NCBI GenBank assembly: GCA_018136815.1
Contig: CM030945.1
Coordinates: 99,811 to 163,810, forward strand
Direction: 5' to 3'
Length of the DNA: 64,000 nucleotides
Origin: Isochrysis galbana
Lineage: Eukaryota; Haptophyta; Isochrysidales; Isochrysidaceae
Shown here: in pieces, positions 41,840 to 52,336 of the stretch
How the letters are laid out: every line of letters starts with the position of its first letter
Numbering within the stretch: position 1 is the stretch's first letter
Notes under the pieces: generated by a model
Told to the model about the DNA's origin: nothing
The model's input: only the letters and a program-made list of their open reading frames with translations
Database searches by the model: none
Made by a program: the position numbers and the translations under genes

Positions 41840-43421
41840 TGTCACGGATGGTTTTGCGTGGTGTGCACCCTAGAACTTATATTGGGATGAGGAGGTGGGG
41901 AGGGCCGCATGAGTCGAGCCGTGATCTCCCCCCTTCTCTCCTTGTTCGCTTGTGTGAGTCTCCTACGCAATCCCCCCGTGTGTGCGTTTGATCTGCGCGT
42001 GATACTATTAGTGTGCCCTGTGTGGTCAGTGGCCCCCTTTGGTATCTTTTAACTTGTCATGAAGTAACAGGATGCGCGGCGCGCCGCGCCGCGGTCTCAT
42101 CCTCAAGCCACAAGGGGCCGCGCTGCGGCCTCCTTGTGATATGGAGCTGCTGCTCGGGCGGAGGGGGTAGGGCTGGACTTGGTGGCCTTGCCCGCGCCCG
42201 CTCCTTGCGCCTCGCGCGCCTTCGCGGCGATGCGAGAGCGCTCACCTCCTCACTTCTCGGCTGGCTCGATTGGGAGCCGGCTCTGCTATGGAGTGGAGGG
42301 CCCACATGGGATGGTTGGAGACCTCCCATGTGGGCCCATTGGGGTTGATCTGCCTCCCTTGGCCAGTCTCTCGCGGCGCGCGGCGCGCGGCGCGCTGCGC
42401 GCGCTCGCGCAGTTGTCCTGGTCTTGGTCTGCATGGTGCGATGGCATCGATGGCGCCCTCTCCTCTCTCTCTCTCTCCCTCTCCTCCCCATGGAGGTTGG
42501 AGGGAGGGGCCTTCGTGGTGCACGGGATGGGATGGGTTCCACTGGACCCATCCCGATGGACCGCGCCCGCTCGCCGCGTCTGCGCGTGCTCGTTGAGCCA
42601 CTGCAGCCGGTAACCCTCCCCTCCTCGCTCAGTCGTATGGCTGCAGCGATGGAGCAAGGTGTGGGGGGCCCATATGGAGAGGCTCATGGCCTTCTCCATG
42701 GCCCCACTGGGTCACTCCCACCTGGGTCTGCCCCCTTCACCGGCCTCGCCGCTGACTACCTGCGTTTGCGCGCGCTCGCTGAGCCGTCGCAGCCAGACCC
42801 CCTCCCCTCCTCGCCAGATTGTATGTCCGGTCCGATGGAGAGTGGTGTGTGGGGGGGCCATGTGAGGTCACCTATGGTGCCCTCCATGGCCCCATTGGGC
42901 CACCCCTCATTTGGGCTGACCCCATCGCGAATTTGTGTCGCGACTCGTAAGACGCTTCGGACGGATTCGTGGACGAGTGTGCATGGCTCTCGCCTCCCTC
43001 TCTCCCCTTCCTCCCATCTCTCGCATGCGCTCGATCTGGCTCTCTGGCTCTCTTATAGCCCTCTTGGCCCTTGGCCGGCATGTTCGACGCGACCGCTCAT
43101 CTGCGTAGGAGTGTGGGAGTGGATTTGGTTTTTTTGTTTGTAAGCGTCATACGTCATACCCCGTACTCCGCTTAGGAGGGAGTGTCACGGATGGTTTTGC
43201 GTGGTGTGCACCCTAGAACTTATATTGGGATGAGGAGGTGGGGAGGGCCGCATGAGTCGAGCCGTGATCTCCCCCCTTCTCTCCTTGTTCGCTTGTGTGA
43301 GTCTCCTACGCAATCCCCCCGTGTGTGCGTTTGATCTGCGCGTGATACTATTAGTGTGCCCTGTGTGGTCAGTGGCCCCCTTTGGTATCTTTTAACTTGT
43401 CATGAAGTAACAGGATGCGCG
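41840..43421 (+). mobile_element. TRIM-like LTR element: 239-bp LTRs flanking about 1.1 kb
   Basis: Direct repeats 41840-42078 and 43183-43421 (TGTCACGGATGG...ACAGGATGCGCG) are identical as far as I could compare. A purine tract aggagggag lies immediately before the second repeat (43174-43182), as expected of a PPT/3'-LTR junction. The interior (42079-43182) has no Gag or Pol domain. Its 239-codon ORF (42424-43143) is low complexity, with an internal duplication of about 180 bp. No clear primer-binding site or target duplication was found. Identical LTRs suggest recent insertion. Confidence 0.75.
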
Positions 43422-43439
43422 AATAAAATAATTTTCCAA

Positions 43440-44550
43440 CTGGGAAGGTGCTGGTCCGAAGTTTTTTCTTCAGTGAAGGTGCAGGTGAAGGTGAGAGTGC
43501 AGGAACTGCAGGTGCAGGTGAAGACACGGTGAACGGGGCGCGCTGGGCGGCCAGTAGCCCGCCAAGGTGGCTGTTGATCGTGCTCGCGTGGGATTGCAAG
43601 TTGAGAGCCAAAATTGATCAAGTGGTGGGGCACACCACCCATGTTATCGGAAAAAATAAGCAGGCACCTGCACTGCACGCACACTCCTTCACTCCAACTG
43701 CACTCGATTTCGACGCGCCCCGCTCCGACCGCCCGCCTCGCCTTATCTCCTTGCCACTCGGCTCCACGTCGGCCCTCGCGTACGACCTCGACACACCGGA
43801 TTCCTTATTGATCCGTCCCACTCGTCGGCCGCCCGAGATTAATCGTCTGCCTGCTGAAGGCAAGACGTCATGCCTGCGCAGCCCTCAGCGCACCTCGTAG
43901 TGCGCGCATACGGCCCCCTAGGCCACACACGTACCCGCCCTGACCACCCCGACCCGCCCCTCGCAGGATTCGCCCTCGCCCGACCTTGCCACCGACTTCC
44001 AGCTTCTCAACGCTGGGGGCCATCGACACATCGACACCTGCCTCACCCTCACGAGCGCCAGCGGCGTCCAGGCCGCCCTGGCCGTGCTCGAGCCCCCCCA
44101 TCCGGCGTTCCGGCGTTGGCGTTGGTCGACGAGGTTCGTCCAGTGGGTGGGTCATCGATGGCCGCCGCGTGCGGATCGACTTGGGCCCCCGCGCCCCGAC
44201 GCTGCCCACGCTGACTCCCGGGCAGGACAGGCGACAGGCGGAGCTGTTGGGCCGCCATCGGCCTCGGCTCGAATCGGAGAGAGGGCAGCCAGCGACGAGC
44301 TGGTCGGCAAGCTGCTCGCTGCGGCGTTCGAGGCAATGGTGCCAGCGACCAAGAACCACGCGGCCGAGTTCATCGTGCCCGACGGCAGGCTGTGCAAGTG
44401 AGAAGATCACCCCGGAGCTCCGCGCCAAGTACGACGTACGACGCGCTCCTCGCCACCAGCACCCCCGTTGAGCGCTTGCACGCCCTTGGCAAAGCAAGTG
44501 ACATGGTGGCCGGCCAGCCGGCCAGCAGCGTGTCGCATTCGCGAATCGAC
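43440..44550. other. Hexamer minisatellite and degenerate coding-like sequence
   Basis: 43467-43530 is a ggtgcaggtgaa-type hexamer array. Beyond it, peptide-like segments appear in different plus frames: RPPRLISLPLGSTSALAYDL, FQLLNAGGHRHIDTC and KLLAAAFEAMVPATKNHAAE. They look like one Gag-like ORF broken by frameshifts. No domain recognised. Confidence 0.3.
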
Positions 44551-45300
44551 ACTCGTTAGGCTTCGCTCTTCTCTTCGTCGTTCGGTATTTATCGTTATAA
44601 TTCTCTCGTTCTCGTTCTCGGTCAAAAGCTTCGCTTGGATGCATGGGATCGTGGGTTGTGGAGCGCCCTCTCTCTTTCTCTCGAAAGAGAAGGGAAGTTT
44701 CCCCACCTTTCTTCCTCCTAGGCGCCTCGCAAATAGGTTTAATTCGCTATCTTCTCCGCGTTTCTCTATCTACTTCAGTGATTGCAATCAGATTTAATTT
44801 GCAATCTCATCGCATCTCCCCCTTAGGCACACCGCATCTCTCTCGTCTTATTCGGTAAGTCTTTTGGAATCCTGTGCGGCAGGATTGCCCCTCGTTTCCG
44901 TTATGGTGCGATTCCCCTTCCAGACGGGATCGCCGACAGATCGCCTTCTGATCGTCGTCCGTTGTCGTCTGGCCGGAGTGTTTGGGTTTGATTTCAGTCG
45001 AGTTAAGTGAGAAAGTCGTGGGGCGAGAGTCGGGGTGTTTTCCTAGGTGTCTCTGTCCGTCGTCCTGTCGCCAGTCGTCATCCGTCGTCGCTCTCGCTCT
45101 CGTCGCTCTCGCTCTCGTAACACTCAGACCTTACAATCCCTCCTCGCCTCGCCAGCCCCTGCCACCACAGCCCTCCTCACACTCACCCTCGCCTTTCGCC
45201 GCTCGTTCCATGTCGCTTTCGCCGCCGTCCTCGCCCTCGCTCAAGCCCGCCTGCCCGCCTTCCTCTGCTGACGGGCTTCAGCCCGTCAGCACCTCTGAAG
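44551..45300 (+). mobile_element. Retroelement-type leader and start of P/S-rich ORF
   Basis: A ctcgttctcgttctcgg pyrimidine-rich leader with a second ctctcgctctcgt block near 45085-45120 precedes MSLSPPSSPSLKPACPP. This parallels 3561-3887. Confidence 0.35.
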
Positions 45301-45897
45301 TCGTCTCCTCCGCCGCGCCTGCCGCCGGCATGCATCCTTCCTCATTGCCCTCAGGCCCTATGGGCCATACCAATTCGTCACAGCGCGCCGACTCGCGCGC
45401 CGGCATCGCGTTGGGCAAGTTCAACCACCGGGCTAATGAGCAAGAAGGGCCTCGCAGCGCGCCCGGTCGCGGCACCCGGCCACCTCAAAGGTGCCTGTCT
45501 GTTACTTACTACTTACGCCGGCAAATGGTCCGAGACGCCTTTTCCCGTGAAGAGCGCCGGGTGGGGACCTATCTTGTGCCAATTTATATTGGAGCAAGTC
45601 AAGGGCGTGTATATTATATCAATGCGTGTATGGATCGTGTTCGTATGCCTGGTGAATCCGCCTTTTTCTCGGCGATGAAGCGAGAAGCGATGAAGAAAGA
45701 AGTGAACCTGACGAATGCCCGGGCAATTCTGCAAGTGCTTCCGTGCTTCCCCAACGGAAAGTGCCCTATGAACATAAAGGGCAAAGTCTGCCACCGCTCG
45801 CATGAATACCCGGGCGCAGGGGCGAACGGAGAGTGCAAGATTGTCTGCGCGTTCCCGGGCTTAGCTTATTCACGAAGCCGGCGGCCTCTAGACTAGA
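45211..45897 (+). CDS. Chimeric ORF ending in a CPMNI-type Cys/His finger
   Basis: Open from ATG 45211 (frame continuous from 44982) to TAG at 45894-45896. The N-terminal part is Ser/Pro-rich and Gag-leader-like. The middle (about 45430-45475) is a reverse-complement piece of the 202-bp tandem unit. The C-terminal third, from about 45550, reads GTYLVPIYIGASQGRVYYIN and then C-x5-C-x8-C-x3-H (FPNGKCPMNIKGKVCHRSH) and C-x3-C (GECKIVC). This part is homologous to the end of the protein at 22071-22901, with the first Cys shifted by two positions. The composite look suggests a rearranged copy, and possibly not a working gene. Confidence 0.45.
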
Positions 45898-45959
45898 ATA
45901 TCTAAGTCTCTAGAGCTCTACAAAAAATCCAAAAAAAAAGTTTTACAAGGCAAAGAACC

Positions 45960-46160
45960 CGCCACTCCCTCCCCCGCCCGCGCGCTCGGCGCGTTTCCGC
46001 TCGTCTCTCTGTCGTCTTCCCTTCCCTCCTCTCTCGCCCCCCCCCCCATCTCTCTCCCTCTCTCTCCCCCCCAGCTTCACCACTCTCGCCGCCTCCCTCC
46101 CTCCCTCCCTCCATCCCCACCCCTCTCAGCCCGCCACTCGGGCCCCCTACTTCTCTCTGC
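45960..46160. repeat. CT-rich tract 5' of the thioesterase gene
   Basis: ctctctc, ccctccctccc and C-runs on the coding strand end just before ATG 46167. Confidence 0.75.
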
Positions 46161-46166
46161 GCGGGG

Positions 46167-46778
46167 ATGGTCGGGTTGGCATTGCACAGTGCGCGCATCG
46201 CAGGCACCGTCGCCATGGGCCTCGCACGCCGCCGGGCCTCGCCACCCCCGCCCGGCTTGGCTCTACCCCACGTCTACTCGGCAAGGGCCGGCTGGCTAGA
46301 CCTTGATCCGTATCTCCACCTCAACAACACCGCGTACCTGCTGCATGCCGAGCTCGCGAGGTGGAACCTCTTTGCCTACTCCGGCCTCCTCGCCTTTGTT
46401 GCTAGACGCAGACTCGTCTTTCTTGTGACGAATAGTGCAATCAGCTACCGTTCGCCTATCGGGCCGTGGAAACCCTTTGAGGTCCACACGCAGCTCGCTG
46501 AAGTCGACGAGCGGCAGATAACATTGATGCACACCTTTGTTGCCAAATCAGGCCGCAGAGTTGCTCATAACGTGGTGAGCGCGCGCGTTATGGACGCATC
46601 AACAGGTAGCTTGCTTGAGCCGATGAGTCTTCTTGTTGAGGCGGCCGGCCATGTACCGCCAGAGCCTGAGCTCTCCGAGGACGAGGCTGAGGTGCTTTAT
46701 CGGTTTCGTGAGCTGAGTACAGCTATGCGCAGCGCGACATCTAGTCGAAGTATTGGTGATAAAGTGCGGAGGTCTTAG
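46167..46778 (+). CDS. Hotdog-fold acyl-CoA thioesterase, THEM6-like
   Basis: Intronless 203-residue ORF. A short N-terminal hydrophobic/Arg segment is followed by a single hotdog domain: GWLDLDPYLHLNNTAYLLHAELARW carries the D-x-Y-x-H-x-NN-x2-Y-L signature of the 4-hydroxybenzoyl-CoA/THEM6 group. ISYRSPIGPWKPFEVHTQL and VHNVV-like strands follow. Length (about 200 aa) and the N-terminal hydrophobic stretch fit THEM6-like proteins, which are membrane-associated. The substrate cannot be read from sequence. The ATG follows the CT tract directly. Confidence 0.8.
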   Translation: MVGLALHSARIAGTVAMGLARRRASPPPPGLALPHVYSARAGWLDLDPYLHLNNTAYLLHAELARWNLFAYSGLLAFVARRRLVFLVTNSAISYRSPIGPWKPFEVHTQLAEVDERQITLMHTFVAKSGRRVAHNVVSARVMDASTGSLLEPMSLLVEAAGHVPPEPELSEDEAEVLYRFRELSTAMRSATSSRSIGDKVRRS

Positions 46779-47721
46779 CTCCTCACCCTACCATTTATCG
46801 CCCGAGGATCCTTCGCAGACCTAAGCCGGTGGCTCGTTCCGGCTTGATAGCCAAGCTGCTCATGCTTATCATCTTCCGATTGAGCTATATCAAAAGGCTG
46901 TTAGCTTGCCACGTCCAATCTCTCTCTTTTCAAAACCGAATCCCACCGACGTTACAACCCAACCTCTGGATCCCATGCCCAGGACTTCTTCCGGCTTGGG
47001 CCAACTTCTTGCCCAGGGAATAATGACGATCACATTTACGAATTTTGACGACTTAACCATGGTTCCGTGCAAAATGTAAAATGTGTACTTATCTTTTCGC
47101 GCATGCCACACCCATGTGTAGGACTCTACTGCTTCGGTGTGTTTGATTTAAAAACTGCATAACGTTCTCGCCAAACGCACGGCAATGGAAGCCTGCTCAT
47201 GTCCCTAGCCCTCTCGCCCTCCTACCCCGCCCGTCGGCATCTCCCCTCGGCGAGGGCCCCGGTCACGGGCGTCCAAGAATGGTGCAAACTGACTTTTGAG
47301 CTCTTCCTAACCGCTACCGCTACAAGCGATGGCGTGGCCGCACCTCTCCTAAGACGTGAACATGTTAGCCAAATATCTAGATATTAGGCTATCTACTTCC
47401 AAAAAGCACTATCTATATCTATCTAGATAGCGCTAGGCCACTATTTCTTATAGCTATTTGTACCTATCTAGAACTAGATGCCCCCGGATGGGACAATAGG
47501 CTTCTAATAGGTAATAGGTTCTATTAAGAGGTCAAAAGGTCTACCAGACCTGTTACCAACCTACTCTTAGAGTAGGGGTCACGGGGGGGTGCCTCGCGCC
47601 CCTCCCCTCAGGTACTGACGCCCCTCCGGGGATCCGGGGAGGCCTGTTAGTCAATCAACCTCATGCCTTGCCATTTGGCATGTGCTGAGCACTCAACACC
47701 CCCAGCCACCAGCCAAACACT
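46779..47721. other. No gene recognised; palindromic AT-rich block
   Basis: 47355-47470 has overlapping tatctagata/agatatctaga palindromes. 47540-47650 is GC-rich with cccctccggggatccgggg. No coding signal. Confidence 0.35.
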
Positions 47722-47955
47722 TAGGTGTCGTTCCGTCAATTGTGGGACATCAGTCGATTTGAGCGATCGAATGTCCACAGTTGTATATAGAGCAGTATTT
47801 TAAAATTAAATGCAGACTAGCATAACAACTTTTTTTCTCTGCTTCCCCCCCGCGGTGCATGTTCCCCCCGAGGGAGACGCCGTGTCAGCGCTTTTCCCCT
47901 GCGTCTCCTCTAAGGCCGACAACTACATAAACACTCATTTTAAGAGATATTTCAC
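47722..47955 (+). mobile_element. Partial copy of the GGTG(T/C)CGTTCCGTC inverted-repeat element
   Basis: Begins ggtgtcgttccgtcaattgtgggacatcag and follows the reverse complement of 13449 down to about 13170, including cataaacactcattttaagagat. The other end is missing. Confidence 0.65.
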
Positions 47956-48557
47956 ATGGAGCAGTTGTGATGACTTGCAATCACATCGTGCACGCCGTGC
48001 ATGGGCACGGCGCGATGTGCATCGGTCCCTCCACGGAGGCCTCGCGTGTGGTGGAGGACATTGCGTCCGACGCTCAAGCGGACGCTGTGCTGGAGCCCAT
48101 CCTTGACGACTGACGACAAGCGACAAGGAAGACGATGACATGTTTGACTTTTGGGATGTGGCCAAGGTGCCCGTGGTGTCGAAGCGCTCGTGGAGGTCTT
48201 CTTCGAGTTCTCGCGTGCGCTTGTTGAGGTAGACGGAGACGGGCGTGGAGCCTTCCTTGGCGGTGTAGATGTCGTACGTAGGCGCGGAGGCGGATGCCCC
48301 ACTTCTTCCTTCTTCTCATCGCCACGCTTGGGGTCGATGACGCGGAATCTCTCAAAGTTGAGGTCGCGCATCTCGTCGTCGGTGAGGGCGCCGTGGCCGA
48401 GGGAGTCGACCTTCTTCTCGAAGAGGATGAAGTCGACAAAGGTTCGCCCGGCGTCATCCTTCTGGACGAGTTTGTGTTTGTGAAGGAAGCAGAAGCGGCA
48501 CTAGCGATCGACGACGTCGACGTAGGGTCTGATAGTGTCTGCCATCGAGCGCTATGA
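47935..48557 (-). pseudogene. Frameshifted Gag-like ORF start
   Basis: On the minus strand MADTIRPYVVDR opens at 48557 and soon stops. In another frame FVDFILFEKKVDSLGHGALT, DEMRDLNFERFRVIDPKR continues. In the third frame TAKEGSTPVSVYLNKRTREL follows. Coherent peptide switching frame twice marks a decayed gene. The MADT(V/I)RP start links it to the 4133-4774 element. Confidence 0.5.
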
Positions 48558-49028
48558 GCGAAGAGGTGGACTGAGGTTCAGAGGATTGCAACGCGTGGCG
48601 TCGGAGAGTAGGGACGAGGCTAGCTAGCGAGCTAGTGGAAGAGAGAGAGAATGAGAATGAGAGCTTCTTAGGTCCAAGGTAGACACGAGGGACTACAACG
48701 CGTGGACTCAAAAAGTTCCTGGTCCACAGAGGCACACAAACTAAACCAAACGGGGCGAAAACTAACCGCACTTGGACGGACGGCCAAGCGTCGGCACCAA
48801 GGCAACTTAGCAGCGCACAGGCATGCGACAGAGGAGTCGGCACAACGAGGGCAGACCTCGCTGGGGAGCTGCGACCGAGGTATAACAGAAGACAGAAGAC
48901 AATCGTGGAACGTTTGATGACATCAAGAGAAAGTAGGAGAAGAGGCGATATACCCATCAACGAGACCTTGAGAGTTAAAATAACTCACAGGCTAGAAGTA
49001 AAAGTCCGTCCTCGTATGGAATACGACA
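48520..49028 (-). repeat. Second copy of the 4262-4774 retroelement 5' region
   Basis: High similarity to 4262-4774, including gcttcttaggtcc, aaactaaaccaaacggggcg and the terminal tatggaatacgaca. On the minus strand it lies directly upstream of the MADT start. Confidence 0.8.
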
Positions 49029-49099
49029 TCGAGCCCCTGCGTCCTGAGGCAAGCCATGAGACGGCGCGATGGCGCGATGCTCGAGGCGCAAGTAACGCG

Positions 49100-49330
49100 C
49101 AGTAACGCGTAACGCGTATATTTAGTAGTAGTACTACTATTATAGTTAGTAGTGGCCTTATCCTAAATTTAACCACATATGGACCACATTTGCAGCAGGG
49201 AGCTCAAATGTGGATCCACATATATGTACCCACATTTGGTGGAGGCCTCGCCCACATCGGAGACCCACATATGTGGGTGCCGGCGTCCACATTTCACATT
49301 TCACATTTCTAGATACCGTTATCTCGGCGG
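49100..49330. repeat. CCACAT-rich palindromic block
   Basis: Repeated ccacatttg/ccacatatg words, including the 14-bp palindrome cccacatatgtggg (about 49261-49274) and three cacattt tandems at its end. Possibly a small inverted-repeat element; ends not defined. Confidence 0.5.
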
Positions 49331-49599
49331 GGGCGGGGGTACCACGTTAGAACTTATAAATTATAGCGTCGTATGACATCTTGTTAGCTAGCATTCCTAG
49401 CCACATCCACCGGACGAGCCATGCGCCAACCGCGCACACCCCCATCGCGGGGGAGGGGCTCCGTTTCCGTCGAAGGGCTACGGCCCCTGAGCACTAAGGT
49501 TATACTTACAAAACAATAAAACTCTCACGATATTCTGCCCGTTCCGATCCAGCCGCACGACTACCAGTACAATCACAACTGAGGTAGAAAATAAAAGGG

Positions 49600-50102
49600 G
49601 AGGCGTGTGAGGGAGGGCGGGGGGGGGGGGGGGGGGCGCTGGAGCCTCTGCGGGCGGGTGGGCGGCGGCGGCGGGGGGGGGGGGGGGCGGGGGGGGGGCT
49701 GGTTGAGAGTGGGGGAGGGGAGGGGGGGAGGAGGTGGCCCAGGAGAGTGGGATGTATACAATAGATGTGGGCGCAGAAGGGCGGGAAAGAAGGGCGCGGC
49801 GCCGTGCGGGCGGGGGAGAAAAAGAGTGTGAGAGGGGGGGGAAGGGAGGGGGTCGAGAGAGAGGAGAGTACTGCTGTGTGGGCTGAGGAGGAGGAAGGGG
49901 AATTCTGAAATACGAGAATGTTGGGAGTGGAGCAAGGGAAGACGGGAGAGGGCGCGGGGAAGAGAGGAGGAAGGGGTGGGAAAGAGAGGGCGGAGGAAGG
50001 CAGGGAGCGAGAGAAGGGGAGCACGGGGAGGAGGAGGATAAAAGGAGATTAGAGCAGAGAGAAGAGGAGGGAGAAGAGGAGGGAGGGAGGGAGGGAGGGA
50101 GG

Positions 50103-50147
<45 letters not shown>

Positions 50148-50155
50148 CTCTCAGA
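49600..50155. repeat. Polypurine tract upstream of the qRRM gene
   Basis: Mostly G and A on the coding strand: G-runs at 49618-49700, then gagggag, ending in (GA)n at 50106-50145. It ends about 40 nt before ATG 50193. Confidence 0.85.
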
Positions 50156-50192
50156 GCGGCAGGGAGGGGGGAGGGCGAGAAGGCTGTCTGCT

Positions 50193-52336
50193 ATGCTGGG
50201 CGGACTGCCCTTCCCGGGCGTGGGGGTGCAGCAGCCGGAGGGTGCGCCGCTCCCGGGAAGCAAGCCGACCCTCCATCCACGCCTCCGCCCACGCACTCCT
50301 CCCACGCCCTCCCCTCACGCCACCTTCTTCCTTTCCCCCCTTCACCCCCTCCTCTCTCTGATGAGGAAGGGGGGGCGGAGAGAGAGAGAGACAGACAGAG
50401 AGAGAGAGAGGAGGGAGAGACAGAGACAGAGAAGCGGGAGAGTGCGGGAAGGGGAGGGAATGGGTGGGGCGGACAGCCCTCCCTGTGCACGCGGTCACTC
50501 CCCCTCCCACACATAGACTCTCTCTGACTTTCACCCTTCTCCTCCCGTGTGCTTCGCACAGGCTCGAGCCAGGGCTACAGCATATGGGGCCTGCCGCAGC
50601 CGCTTGGCCCGCCGGCCGCGGCGCCAGGGACAAGCCCCCCGATGGAGGGGGCGTGGGGAGGCGCCTGGGGGCCGCCAGTGTCCACACGGGTCGCCTCGGT
50701 AGAAGGTCAAGCGCAGGTCAAGACTTCCGCATGGGGCAAGCCGCTCCCGGCTGCCGGACAACCGCAGCCACACCTGCAGGCATCGCCACAAGCGCAGCCC
50801 GTTGGAGGAGTGGCCGGCTTAGGCGCAGGCGTGCCCGTCGACCCGCTTCCCGTGCGCGCCCGGCTCGACCAAGCTCCGGTCGGACGGGGTCTACCGCCTG
50901 CGTCCCCGCAGCAGTCGGCCACCTCATCGGTGGTGGCCTCGCCGCTGTCGGTCCCATCCGTGCCGAGCGGGCCGCTCCCTGGCGTGCTGTCCATGGGCAT
51001 AGGGACCTCCGGGGGGATGAATGCTGGCAAGGTTGTCGCGGCCGTCGCACTGGCTGGTTCAAGCGCGACCAGCGAGGGGCGGCACGTGGTCCGGTGCAAG
51101 GGGCTCCCCTTCTCCGCCACCGCCACGAGCGTGGCTAGTTTCTTTGAGCCACTGGTGCGTGTGCCTGCTTGTTTCTTTGATGAGCAGACAGCCAATTCTC
51201 CCCTGTGTGTCGTTCAGATCATCGCCGACCATCCCGCCCGCCTTCGCGTCTGCACAGGAAATCGTCGAGGGAGGAGTGAACCTTCAGCTTAACGCCGATG
51301 GCGTTCCAAGTGGCGAGTGCTTTGTCGAGTTCGAATCTCTCCAGGTACAGTTGGGGCACCTATCAAGCCCATTGTTCGCCGCTGTGGGCGAGTGAAGCAA
51401 CGCACTGCGTGCTCACCTGGTGTATGTGATGGCGCAAGAGACGGCGGGGCGGGGGCAGGCTTGCTCACCGGTCACCCGCACTAAGCCGTTCGCTCACCCC
51501 GCCGGATGCAGGCTCTCGCGGAGGCGCTCCAGAGGAATCGCCAAGTGATGGGCCACCGCTACGTGGTGGTGCAGCAGGTGGGTAAGGCTGAAATCGACCA
51601 ACTGGCCGCACAAGGCAAGCTGGGCAAGCTGCCTTCACCGCCACCCGCGCCTGCGCCCATGGCCAAGGCCCCGGTCACGGCGGCGCAAAAGGTGGCGGCG
51701 GCTTCGGCCGCCAATGGAAGTGCAGGAGGGGCTCGCTCCGCCCGGCCTGCGTCTGCCGCCTCAAAGGATCGCAGTGGCCAAGTGGCCAGTGGGGAGGGCG
51801 CTGGCAGCGCGGTGGTGGTGAAGATGCGCGGGCTGCCATATTCTGCCACGGATGTCGAGATTGCCGACTTCTTCGGCGGGCTGCGTATCACCCCGGGCGG
51901 CGTTTCGATTGGGCGCGACGCGAACGGGCGCCCGTCTGGTGAGGCCCACGTGGAGTTTTGCACTGAGAGCGACGCTCAGGCAGCGATGGGCCTGAACCGG
52001 CAGCGCATCGGGTCGCGTTACATCGAGCTCTTCCGCACGAAGCAGCTGCCTTCGGGCGCGCGTGGGCGATCGGGTTCAACCAATGACGCGGCGGTCGCCT
52101 CGGGAGGAGGTGCCGACTCGCTCCGCCTTCGCGGGATGCCCTTCCACTCAACGGAGGCCGATGTCACCGCTTTCTTCAAGGGCTACAGCATCGCAGCAGG
52201 TGGGATCAAGCTGGGGCCACAGGGGGGTCATGGCCACGTGCGCTTCACGTCAGTCGATGAGGCACGCCGTGCGCTGGTTAATCTGAACCACTCCTACATG
52301 GGTAATCGCTACATTGAGCTCTTCTGGGCGTCGTGA
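50193..52336 (+). CDS. hnRNP F/H-type RNA-binding protein with three quasi-RRMs
   Basis: Exons 50193-50259, 50562-51154, 51258-51344 and 51512-52336 give 523 residues. Intron 1 is GC-AG (AA|GCAAGC). Introns 2 and 3 are GT-AG and both fall inside RRM1. Residues 23-195 are Gly/Pro/Ala/Gln-rich. RRM1 (about 197-270): VVRCKGLPFSATATSVASFF, GVPSGECFVEF and MGHRYVVV. RRM2 (about 350-425): VVKMRGLPYSATDVEIADFF, GRPSGEAHVEF and IGSRYIELF. RRM3 (about 452-523): LRLRGMPFHSTEADVTAFF, GHGHVRF and MGNRYIELF. RGLPFSxTxxDVxxFF with (I/M)GxRYIExF is the quasi-RRM signature of hnRNP F/H, GRSF1 and ESRP, which bind G-rich RNA in splicing and RNA processing. It is the clearest complete gene model here. Confidence 0.9.

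Noticed and set aside
42424-43143. 239-aa ORF inside the TRIM-like element
   Set aside because: Low complexity with internal duplication and no Gag, Pol or other domain; probably incidental.
43868-44644. 258-aa minus-strand ORF
   Set aside because: Arg/Gly-rich shadow of plus-strand segments that look more protein-like; no domain.
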